Assembly: GCA_911728455.2 (NCBI GenBank)
Contig: OU452231.1
Coordinates: 19,301,838 to 19,365,837 of the forward strand
Source of the DNA: Marthasterias glacialis
Taxonomy: Eukaryota > Echinodermata > Asteroidea > Forcipulatida > Asteriidae
Reading direction: 5' to 3'
Length of the DNA: 64,000 nt
Shown: positions 55,246-64,000 of the stretch, in pieces
Position numbering within the stretch: the stretch's first letter is position 1
Layout of the letters: the number at the start of each line of letters is the position of its first letter
Program-made: the position numbers and the translations under genes
The notes under the pieces: model-generated
What the model saw: only the letters and a program-made list of their open reading frames with translations
What the model was told of the DNA's origin: nothing
Database searches by the model: none

Positions 55246-57256
55246 CTACCATGGGATTAATAGTGATGAGGTTACAGTGAGGTTGCGACTGCTGGTTACC
55301 TTGTAAAGTCTACTAAGCATTAGTCCACAGCAGAGCTCATTACATACGGTAAAGGTACTTGATGTACCAAATTGTGCAGTTACAGTGCCCTCGGATGCCA
55401 TCTGTAACAATATTGTGCAGTTAGTGCAATTGAAAGGTTGAACAAGGCTCGTTTCCTACACCTGTTAAAGTAATGTACTGAGAAGCCAAGGTTTCAAAAA
55501 TTTACCTGGTAGACTTGCCTGGTCTATGGCTCGATAGCTGATAATGCCATAGACTGATTAGACTTTCCCCAAGTCCTCTGGAGTCTCCCATGTCAGACAG
55601 AGTGTGAAGTATGATTATTCCCAATTACAGTAGCATTTAAATATATACACAAATTGTAAAATAAGTGCATATCGCTGAGTTTAAATTAATTATTTCTACC
55701 TACATGTAGTTTGTTAAAGAGATAAATTACTGATAAATGTTATCGAGGCTTCCCCAGCCAGGCAAGAAATAGATTTTTCTGGTCCCAGATTTTTTCTTAA
55801 AACAGTTTTTATTATAGTGGGCAGATAGGGCAAATATTTGGATGAGTTGTGTCTTTGATGATACAACCATGGAATTTGACACACAATCAGAGTATGTCAT
55901 GAGAAAGATATTTACCTATAGGGCCATCACAGATTTGAATTTTTTTTTAAATATTGGTAGAATAACAAGCAATTTATTTATTTTTCAACACGGCTGCCAT
56001 TGCTTGTTATACCACCCATATTTTTTTCAAAGGTCAAATCTGCGATGGCCCTACAGACAAATTTCTTTCTCGAACATACTTTGTGTCAAATTCCGTGCTT
56101 GTATCATCAAAGCCACAATCCAATCACCTGTTTGCCAGACTATTACAGTGATTCTGTATGAATATTAAATTCCAGTTATATTACCTTATGGATGACAAGT
56201 GACAGGGCTTTTTCTCAGGTCGGCTGGTGCCATTACAAAGCAGGGGCTTTCGGTGATACTATGTGGCAGCCAATTTACCAGCAATCTCCATTTTTCTCGG
56301 AAATGTGTGCACCCTCAGAACCACGCTAACAAAGAAAAACTATCTGGTCTCGAGTTCACTAAAGCTGCCCCAGTGATTTGTATTGTGACATCACACTTTG
56401 CTTAGCAGTAAAGACTGATTGGCACTTTTTGTGAAATTAAGACCTGGGTTTCAATTTTACAAAGCACTCTGATTCATCTTAAGATGAGTTGTCAGAGTTA
56501 CCATAGTGATTTGTATTGTGGCATCACACTTTGCAGTTAAGACTGATTCACAATAAAAATCACTATGGCAATACCGACGACTCATCTTCAGATGAATCTT
56601 AGTGCTTTGTGAAATCGACCCCTGGTCTGGTAGCTGCCACCTAGTGTCCCAAACTCTCCCATTATTCAAAGTCATCTTTGGGATTAATAATCAATATATT
56701 GTTGTGATGTTGATGCTTATATTTATCATGTCTCTCAGCAATGTACCTTACAGTGACCTCAAGAGTACAATAAGAGTAACAGTCCGATAAGGAATCTGAA
56801 ATTAATTTTAGAGTGGATGAGTACAATAAATTTTGTATGGAAGATTTGTAACTGTATGCAATTCAGGTTTTAGAGTTTAAAGTGAAAGTTATGAAGACCT
56901 CATATTCTAAAAATGGTATTTAAAAACAAAGATAGATAAGGAGAAATAAACATAGAAAAAGCACTTTTTCTTGTTTGTGTTATTTATTTTGTTATTTTTT
57001 TATTCATTTTATTACAGTTCATTTTTTTTATACACGCTTCGACAAGACACATAAGATTTACAGTATGGCTCTTTGACCTTTAACGGGCAATTGAAATAAA
57101 GTTATAATTGGTGGCAAATAGTAATAAAATAGAAAGAGTTAAAAACAAACTTCAGTGGCTTACTTACCAGTTTCAAATGCCTGGATGTACTGAACCTCGA
57201 CTGATTCTGATCTGGGGTGCTCGGAAACAGAGAAATGACCGTTTGAAAAAAACTGC
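55147..57256 (-). CDS. unidentified gene, four exon-like segments
   Basis: The segments in order of translation are 57168-57256, 55506-55553, 55348-55401 and 55147-55245. The first reads FFSNGHFSVSEHPRSESVEV then QYIQAFET, and joins in phase 1 to VYGIISYRAIDQASLP in the second. The third and fourth read MASEGTVTAQFGTSSTFT and IVIDEFAAAVPFRVYPSTPV, ending NLNIMDTMG and a stop, joined in phase 0. The junction between the second (phase 1) and third (phase 0) does not agree, so one boundary is wrong, a base is missing, or the gene is decaying. I do not recognise the family. Upstream exons were not found. Confidence 0.4.
55348..55401 (-). CDS. unidentified gene, candidate exon
   Basis: 18 codons in phase 0 with acceptor GTTACAG and donor ACC|GTATGT. 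In phase 1 the same segment is also open but leads to an early stop in the next exon. Confidence 0.4.
55506..55553 (-). CDS. unidentified gene, candidate exon
   Basis: 48 nt between TAATCAG and CCAG|GTAAAT, reading VYGIISYRAIDQASLP when joined in phase 1 to the 57168-57256 segment. Confidence 0.4.
55854..56111. mobile_element. 258-bp hairpin element with TTTGATGATAC ends
   Basis: TTTGATGATAC (55854) pairs with GTATCATCAAA (56101-56111). Further paired blocks are GGAATTTGACACA/TGTGTCAAATTCC and AGGGCCATC/GATGGCCCT. The arms are about 110 bp and diverged. Confidence 0.75.
56442..56625. mobile_element. 184-bp inverted-repeat element
   Basis: Left AAAGCACTCTGATTCATCTT and right AGATGAATCTTAGTGCTTTG are inverted. 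The CACTATGG/CCATAGTG pair is inside, and outer GTTTCAATTTTAC matches GTGAAATCGACC loosely. The ends resemble those of the ACTAGTCC family. Confidence 0.65.
57168..57256 (-). CDS. unidentified gene, candidate exon
   Basis: 89 nt between TTTCAG and ACTG|GTAAGT, both strong sites. HFSVSEHPRSESVEVQYIQA is the most protein-like frame. It lies 1.8 kb beyond the EXOC4 stop on the same strand and does not match EXOC4. Confidence 0.45.
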
Positions 57257-58089
57257 CTGAAAGAATTACTTGGGGTTTTAATCAAAATTAGATTAGTTTA
57301 ACACTAGAGAAGACATGATGTTCTTGACTTGCCTAATCTTATCAATTTTGAGCCGCTACGAAAATTGTTTGTTAAACTCCTGGCTGAAGAGAAGCAATTA
57401 TGGCACTGTTTATGGCCTGGCTTCAAACTCGTATCAAGATGACTTGGCCATCGGTAAATGGAAAGTATGATCTTGATTTTTGTGTGTGTTAAATAGTTAA
57501 GTTGACATTAAGTACAGGTATTAACTTTAATATGTTTCGTCATGTTTCATATTCACATTGTAGTTTTAACTGGGAAGTTCAAATAAAGCTTGTGACCTTG
57601 CACTGGAATGAAGAAGGGCAAGGGTTCAACTCTCACCGAATTCCTTTGAAATATTTTCCTCAGGACTCGTAATGCATCAAGTATTATTTGGGGTTTTACC
57701 CGTACTAATATAAAATTCTTTATCGTCATTGCAATCACTACATCTGAAATGCGTTGAGTAAACAGTGCTTAAGAACTACACTAACTGGAAGTTCAATTTT
57801 TCTGTGCAAGGGTTACGTCAATCCTGTCGAATCTTGATTAAACACGAATCACTGTATATTATAATATTGCACATGCATTCTATAATGCTAACGTATAAAA
57901 AAAGTAACATCGGAATATATGTTTTTCAATTTTCTACTAATAAAAATGTGTTTTCATAACAAAATCATGAAACAATATTCAAGCAAAAAAACAAAACCAA
58001 ACACCTTTTTATCTATTTTTATCACCTTTTGCCTGCAATACCATTCCTCTCCAAATGAGCTCAACACAATCTCTTACATATAAATATAA

Positions 58090-58330
58090 ATAGGCACATT
58101 TGCTTAGCACTGAACAGATTTGCTTAGCAAACCGAGTTACCAGCCAAAATGCCATGTGATCTATATCATTTTTGCCTGTCCCCCATCTAATAAATGCTAA
58201 GATTAGCTAATTAGCCAAGAAATGCATTTCTATTAAGCATCTTTTTAAAACAAGATCCTTGGTCCATTTTTTTTTTTTTTTTTTGCTAACCGAGTTCAGC
58301 AAATTTCTTGCTAGCTGTGTTTGGGGAGTC
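58090..58330. mobile_element. diverged GCTTAGCA-family element
   Basis: TTGCTTAGCACTGAACAGAT, GTTACCAGCCAAAATGCCAT and a downstream TTTTGCTAACCGAG match the order of motifs in the 30833-31032 element. Confidence 0.5.
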
Positions 58331-58599
58331 CTTAGCTATGCAAAGTGTGCTTGCAAAAACTCTTGCTATCCCATAAAATACATTTCGTTGTGTGGCCCAG
58401 AGAAGGATGTTTTAAAAGTTATGCCTGGCAAAAGGGTTGTAAACAATTTCTGACATTCATATAGTCATTGTAGGAAAGTTAAATTCCACATGGGAATGGA
58501 AAACATATTTGGAGTAACCGTGGCAACAGTTATTCCCTATATTTCCTTCCGAAGATGGCATTTTATTGCTTACAACCTTCTGCTTGGACATACTATTTG

Positions 58600-58990
58600 T
58601 GTGTCTGGCGGACGATCGTAGAGACTTGTGTCTTTCTGCCAGACACCCAACAATTTAGTTTGGGAGGCAAATCATCCTTACTAGCAGCTGAGAAGCTGAA
58701 TTGTGAAGGACGAGGCTACATTGTGGTCGAGGTGCCTTTTGGCAACCAGCCACATCGAACCATGAACACGGAGCACAGCCAGAGATCGAAAGTGTTTGAT
58801 TTTTCCAGAGGGAGGAAAACCAGAGGGCCCAGAGAAAAACCTTTGTGGCACAGGAGAGAACCAACGCACAACTCTACTCACATATGACCCTAGCTGGGAA
58901 TTGAGCAAGGGCTACATTGTTGAGAGGCGAGCGCTTTACGCACTAGCCTCCCAAACCAATGCTTTCACACTGAATAATCTGCCCCAATAC
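58600..58990 (+). repeat. probable dispersed repeat with gapped coding look
   Basis: Open frames such as EGGKPEGPEKNLCGTGENQR exist here, but the block around CCTAGCTGGGAATTGAGCAA and GAGAGGCGAGCGCTTTACGC resembles a tRNA-related repeat head common in invertebrate genomes. No splice sites support a gene. Confidence 0.4.
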
Positions 58991-59047
58991 ATACAGAATT
59001 TTTCCTGACTAAAATTTGGCCAGGTGTTTTTAAAACTTCTCTTAGAG

Positions 59048-59206
59048 CTAGACTGCCTCCATCATAATTTCCTCCAGCTTCTTCAGCATCTTCGTGAGTT
59101 GTTTCTGATCGAAGGCAGGGCTGCTCCGCTGTTGAAGATGGACAAGATTGCGATACTCCAACTCCTTGAAGAAAGCTCCCTGCTCAACGATGCCATTCAG
59201 TATCTC
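59048..59206 (-). CDS. EXOC4: EXOC4 last exon
   Basis: 52 codons and [23 protein letters not shown] to EEIMMEAV. Acceptor CGTTTAG. Confidence 0.9.
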   Translation of the reverse strand, partial: EILNGIVEQGAFFKELEYRNLVHLQQRSSPAFDQKQLTKMLKKLEEIMMEAV

Positions 59207-62200
59207 CTAAACGGTGGACAATGCGGAGTAAGAAAGAGAATAAATCTCAGTTCAAACTTTCCAATAGTTATAATAATAAACAAGGTCTCGAGGCGCTTTA
59301 CAAAGGTAACAAAAATAAAACCAAGACAAGAAAAAGAAACAAAAAGCCAAGACTGACTGGTAGTCTTGGCCTCTTACAAAACAAAAATAACATTTGTTGT
59401 ACAGTAGCAAGATATTAAAAAGACACAATTGTCAGTAGGCCACAGTTCTCGTAGCTAAGCATATTCGCAGGACCAGAAGACATAAATGTTGCTTTCTTTT
59501 TCATCTTCGCTGAACTGTCAGGAGGAAATTCGGAATTGAAAGGTTGAACGATCTGATTTTTGCCGAAAGAGTTTCTTTTCTTTTTCTCTCCATTCGTATT
59601 TCCAAGTTTCAAATGCTACTTACGTCTGTGTTTTTGTACATGAGTTCATAGTAGTTGCGTGCATGATCTAGATCCGTCTCCCTAGACATAGTGATATTCG
59701 TCAAGTTCTGCTGCAGAATGAAGATGTTTCTACACCTGTATATCAAGAAAGTGACCAGAATTTGTTTTGTCATAATTGGCTTGAAGCACACAGACAACAT
59801 CTGTGACTGTCAAAGACCAATATCCGCACGTTACCCAAGACACATGAGTTAACAAACCTATGAAGTTTAACTTAAAAAAGAAAAGAAAAAACCCTAATAT
59901 GTTTGAACTATTTTCAAACATCGAGATTTGGACTCATGATATAAAAAACCAATTGTTTTACTCATTTCCCAAAAACTACAGCATTTCAGAAAAAAATTAT
60001 TTCAAGGAAAGTTTCACACTGTGACTACTTTTACCATGTAAGTTACCTGCAAATCTGTGAACATATATAATTTCAATCTTAACAATCTCGTGCCCGCCCC
60101 CTTTAAGAAACAACATCATCTTGTAGTTTTCACCCTTACAAGTGATCAATCTTTAAGTCCCACTACTTGAAGAGGCTACTTCTTGGGAGAAGGGTTGGGA
60201 GATAAACAAGGGAGGAAGCTGATAAAAAAAGAAATAAGAAAAAAGAAATCAAAAAGGTTTATAGATATTTATTACTGCCATGTTTGTACGGAGGAGGATT
60301 TAAAGGCAACAAGATATTGTGAACGTACATTTTCTTGATGCCGTTCTCATTGATTCTCTTGATGTACTGGGCACTGTTGATCAGGATGAATGAGATCAGA
60401 TGACCAAGGCCTTCAAAGACGTACCTGAAAAATGTAATAATCGAATTAAGTTAAAGATTGGATTAGATTAGGTGAGATAACTAGGCCTTCAAAAAGTTAC
60501 CTTGAAAACACCACACAGGGTCGTAAAGATTTAGATTGGATTAGATTAAATGAGATAACTAGGCCTTCAAAAACATACCTAAGTTAATACACAACACAGA
60601 ATCAGAACGGATTAAGAATGGACAAGATAAGATTAAATATGACATTACATGACCAAGGGTGGATTTCACAAAACTAGTCCTAACTTAGGACTAGTCCTAC
60701 AAGTTAGGACTAGTAACTCGGTCTAACTCGAGATAAGACTAGTCCTAGCGCTTTTTGAAAACCCAAGGCCTTCAAAATGTACCTGAAATACACAAAAATC
60801 AGATAAATTTCAGATTTGATTAGATTAGATTTGATTGGATATGAGATTAGATATCTAAAACCTCTTGTCAATCTTGGAAAATATATAAACACAATAAGGT
60901 AATTTTACTGAAGGTAAAGTTTCTGGCCTTACTTGAATTTATGAGGCATGAGGCTTGGATTGAGGGCTTCCTCCAATGTTGACAGATCTTTGTTGAGTTT
61001 CAGCACATTTGGGTCAGGATCCACATTGTCAGCACTTATGAAGAAACTAGACTGTAATGCAAATATCGGAAAATAAATAAAGAAAATGGCTTCAAGGAAA
61101 AGCCCTTTGATGTAATGATTAAGAAAAGCTATCATGATTATTAAATATGGTTTTGACAGCTCTCCTTTTATGCTTAATACTTAATCACTGTAAAGAGGCA
61201 TCAGAAGTGATTTGACCTCATAAAACATTTAGTCTAAAACCAGTGGATGAACTGAGCAAGGTGGTAAATTCAGATTGATCAGTGAAGCAAAATTTACAGA
61301 GTCTGCAAACTGACATCAATGCAGCGCTCACACAGACGCACAGTGATTCCATCAACAAATTCAAATTGTGAGTTCTTGATACATAGAGGTCAGGGAAAAA
61401 GCTCATAAATGACACAAAATGAACATATGTCCTTATATGTTTTCTTTATGGCATGTTTTCACAGGGAGGTGGTGATATTGACAAAAAAAATGAGCAAGGC
61501 GGTCACTGACTAGCAAGGTGGGGAGGGGAAACGCTGCTCCTGACTTTGCCCTTTGAACAACTTAACTTAGCCAAACGTTTTGCCCCCAATCTGTTTGAAC
61601 GTTAACGCACCTGTTTAGCCACAGGGAGAAGGTAGTAGAAGCAGTGCAGCCTTAGCTCCAGATGAAGAACTAACAGACAGATGTCTGCCAACTCTTTAAA
61701 CTCCTTGGCTTGGGAGATGAGGGTATGAAGGAGGCTGTCTTCAACTGCGGGTACCTCCTACGAGACAAGACAAGACACAAAGATGGTTAGTGTAATCAAA
61801 ATGTCCCACAAGAATATCTCTAGCAAGGGTTGAGGAAATCGGGGCATGGATACAGTGCCTTCCCAGTTTGTTTACGTATTTAAGAAAACAAAAACAACAA
61901 CAACAAGTGGAAGAGTGTCAGCTCGTATACACTTACTATGGTTACGCCTCCTGTGGTAGTTAACATGTTAATTCCGCTGCTTGGTAAAGTACCAGCGAAC
62001 ATACGTATACCACTCGAAAACCACTCCTGAGATCAAGAACAACAGAGAGGAAATGGAAGAAAAACCATCCGAGCTTTTGAAAAAAAAATCAAAAATTATG
62101 GAAATTCTACATGACGAGAATAAACTAGGTTTTGAGGCAATGCATGGTGAGGTGTCAATGTATATTTGGTTTGCGGTAACACCATGTGATTATATCTACT

Positions 62201-63833
62201 TTGCTATATACAGTAGATTGTTCTTGTGAGAACTTGTCCAGTTATTATTCTACTACTGTGGAGTAGATTTCGGAATTCGGAGGGACGACTTAGTTCTAAA
62301 AAGAACTGTCCTGCTTATAAAGTACTAACTGGGGAGAGTAACTATCATGGCATCATAATGACTCTCAGTTTCAGGGCTTTATTTCAGAACTTTGTGCTTA
62401 CGACACCCTGTAAAGTGTGTATTTCTACAGGCCGTAAGTACAGAATTCAACAGTAAACAGCCGTCGATTATTATTATTAGGCCAAGCATTTCAACATACA
62501 TATAAAGAATATGAGAAATCAATGCACACAAACAATGAAAACCTTATGAAAAGTAGTACAATTGTAAACCAAGAATCAGTAAAGAAAAGTAAATGCAATA
62601 AAACAGTTTTGGATCAAGGAGAGAAGACAAAACACTGAAATGAGACCACATTCTAAAGATGGCCAAGATTAAATTTCAGGAATTGATTGGCCTGATGTTT
62701 TTGTTGGTCCAACTAGTCTAGTCATGATAGAGCTTTGAGGGTTTGTACTCACCAGGCTTTCATGTAGATTAGCTAGAAGCTTAAGGGATGGTATATCACA
62801 CAGCACCTCATGACCCTGGAGAAGTTTATCCCCAAGATTGGTCACCAGAAGCTCCGACTCCTGCCACCATGAGAGGGAAATAATACAACATGACTGGCTA
62901 ATGGGCTTTATCAAATCAAGTACATCATGCTGGGAAATTTGAATCTTGTTTTTATCATTAACCCTCCAACTTCCGGTAATATTTTCCAGTGAGTTGATCT
63001 GAAACTAATCAACTGTACAGGTTGTATATGGTGGTACAACTGTGCACAAACTAAATTGTGTACAGATGTGTACTGTGTAGACTCATTCTCAACGTGATAC
63101 CATATCACAGGCTAGAGTAGCTTATATATGATTTAAAACCACACTGGATGATATTGAATGGTCAGACAGTAGGAGGGTTGACTGTGTACTGTGTAGATCC
63201 ATTCACTACATGATATCATATTGCAGGCTGGCATAGTTTATCTATCATTCAAACCACAGTAAGTGATATTGAATGGTCAGACAGTACGAGGGTTGACTGT
63301 GTACTGTGTAGATCCATTCACTACATGATATCACATTGCAGGCCTGCATAGTTTATCTATCACTCAAACCACAGTGAATAATATTGAATGGTCAGAGAGT
63401 AGGAGGATTAAGTTCACTAGTTATAGTCTGTCTTTGGTTTTTTAAATTCTTTTTTCTAAAGATGAAAGAAGGATCCTCAAAAAGACATTCTGCTTGATAT
63501 TTAGGGCAGAATAAATGCAAAATTAAACAAGCAGTAACTTAGGGTTAAACCTCAAGTAACTCAATGTTTTCCAAGATTCAATGTGGCTACACAAGATTCA
63601 ACCCCGAGTTATGGCTTGTTTATTCTGACATTCCACCCTTACCTTTGCATTTCTCTCCCTAATGTCTTCAATAGTCTCCAGCACGGCACTGTCTTTACCA
63701 TCCTTGCCTTGCTTGCTAAGCACCTGTAGGTTTGCCCAGTTAGGCAGCAATCTCAGACACTGGTTTATATCCTCATCCTTGACCCAGCTGGCACTCACGA
63801 TGCGTTTATCTTCCGACTCTGGCTGTACCAAAC
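59048..63833 (-). CDS. EXOC4: exocyst complex component 4 (Sec8), 3' part
   Basis: EXOC4/Sec8 is a subunit of the octameric exocyst that tethers secretory vesicles to the plasma membrane. The exons, in order of translation, are 63643-63833, 62753-62860, 61937-62026, 61611-61757, 60933-61051, 60329-60424, 59624-59735 and 59048-59206. All phases agree, giving about 340 codons. The upstream part lies beyond the right edge. Diagnostic stretches are [73 protein letters not shown] and [13 protein letters not shown]. The end is [16 protein letters not shown] and TAG. It matches Sec8 collinearly with no break. Confidence 0.95.
59624..59735 (-). CDS. EXOC4: EXOC4 exon
   Basis: [20 protein letters not shown] through LMYKNTD. 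Acceptor ATACAG, donor GAC|GTAAGT. One of the most conserved parts of Sec8. Confidence 0.95.
59985..60110. repeat. half copy of the GCCCCAGCTCAA element
   Basis: TTATTTCAAGGAAAGTTT, ACCATGTAAGTTACCTGCAA and ATCTGTGAACATAT match the right half of the element at 41229-41592. Confidence 0.6.
60329..60424 (-). CDS. EXOC4: EXOC4 exon
   Basis: [20 protein letters not shown] and [11 protein letters not shown]. Acceptor TTTCAG, donor AAAAT|GTACGT, phase 2 to 2. Confidence 0.95.
60656..60765. mobile_element. palindromic element (ACTAGTCCTAA family) in EXOC4 intron
   Basis: GGGTGGATTTCACAAAACTA at the left and CTAGTCCTAGCGCTTTTTGA at the right. The right end is degraded. Confidence 0.75.
60933..61051 (-). 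CDS. EXOC4: EXOC4 exon
   Basis: [20 protein letters not shown] then [19 protein letters not shown]. Acceptor TTACAG, donor TTCAA|GTAAGG. Confidence 0.95.
61611..61757 (-). CDS. EXOC4: EXOC4 exon
   Basis: 49 codons, [13 protein letters not shown] to LLPVAKQ. Acceptor CTCGTAG, donor ACAG|GTGCGT. Confidence 0.95.
61937..62026 (-). CDS. EXOC4: EXOC4 exon (variable segment)
   Basis: 30 codons, [20 protein letters not shown] and [10 protein letters not shown]. Acceptor TCTCAG, donor ATA|GTAAGT. It fills the place of the poorly conserved segment after the HESL-EW motif of Sec8 and keeps frame on both sides. Confidence 0.8.
62753..62860 (-). CDS. EXOC4: EXOC4 exon
   Basis: 36 codons, [20 protein letters not shown] to LANLHESL. 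Acceptor GGCAG, donor CCTG|GTGAGT. Confidence 0.95.
62861..63642. other. EXOC4 intron with satellite units
   Basis: 782 bp that carry the inverted satellite block listed next and nothing else I recognise. Confidence 0.6.
63120..63415 (-). repeat. inverted 119-bp satellite units
   Basis: About 2.5 units of the RPIA-intron satellite in reverse orientation. TATTGAATGGTCAGACAGTA recurs near 63152 and 63268, with GTAGATCCATTCACTACATG between. Diverged from the inner units of the main array. Confidence 0.85.
63643..63833 (-). CDS. EXOC4: EXOC4 exon, most upstream in window
   Basis: Contains [20 protein letters not shown] and [13 protein letters not shown]. The donor is AAAG|GTAAGG and the acceptor TATCAAG. 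The exon enters in phase 1, so more coding exons lie to the right. Confidence 0.9.
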
Positions 63834-64000
63834 CTTGATAACAAAGAAAGATAACTTCAACGTGAGAAAAAACACAAACGCACAAAATTTCAATGGCCTG
63901 ATGTTTGGACCCTAAAATAGGCCGACACGAATACTCTCTCGTGAAGGAATGATCCATCATGGGAAAGATCCGATCTTTCTCTTTCTAAAAACAGAAAGCT

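Larger units (their letters stand above)
57257..59047. other. intergenic region between EXOC4 and the unidentified gene
   Basis: SINE-like pieces (AAGAGAAGCAATTATGGCAC near 57390, GGGTTCAACTCTCACC near 57620), a GCTTAGCA-family element and a longer repeat near 58600-58990. An AATAAA on the - strand at 58562-58567 may end EXOC4. Confidence 0.5.

Noticed and set aside
58555..58887. 110-codon frame with EGGKPEGPEKN-like text
   Set aside because: Resembles a dispersed repeat with a tRNA-like part, with no splice sites; kept only as a repeat.

Overview
This window is animal nuclear DNA. Every confident coding segment is a short exon bounded by GT..AG signals in large AT-rich introns, and there is no operon-like packing. 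The recognisable genes (RPIA, FAM136A, EXOC4) are animal housekeeping genes. The SINE and inverted-repeat element families look like those of invertebrate deuterostomes, so an echinoderm, perhaps a sea star, is my best guess. That placement is an inference and the sequence alone does not fix the species.

Left half (about 0.7-35.7 kb, + strand): one gene read from a TATA promoter near 824 to a stop at 35714. I could join 11 exons whose phases all agree into a 552-residue secreted protein. Its order is signal peptide, cysteine-rich domain copy 1, Ig I-set domain, cysteine-rich domain copy 2, and three short six-cysteine EGF modules. I do not recognise the duplicated ~135-residue cysteine-rich domain. 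It is the best candidate here for something undescribed. The introns carry mobile-element relics, a G-rich minisatellite and tandem duplications.

Middle (35.7-41.6 kb): intergenic DNA with SINE and MITE copies and a mosaic duplication. Then RPIA (ribose-5-phosphate isomerase A, 8 exons, - strand, 41679-50598) stands head to head with FAM136A (3 exons, + strand, 50806-52571). Their start codons are about 207 bp apart, with a consensus CRE and a YY1-like start element between or at them. RPIA intron 3 holds a 119-bp satellite array that was itself invaded by a 485-bp compound insertion. RPIA intron 2 holds a 928-bp near-perfect foldback element flanked by a 9-bp target duplication, inserted 12 bp from a splice donor.

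Right part (52.6-64 kb): more palindromic elements; a set of four exon-like segments on the - strand (55147-57256) from a gene I cannot name, with one unresolved frame conflict; and the 3' half of EXOC4 (exocyst subunit Sec8, - strand, 8 exons, 59048-63833), which runs off the right edge. An inverted copy of the 119-bp satellite lies in an EXOC4 intron.

RPIA (pentose phosphate pathway), FAM136A (CX3C protein, probably mitochondrial) and EXOC4 (vesicle tethering) have no obvious common pathway. The only functional linkage the sequence suggests is the shared RPIA/FAM136A promoter.
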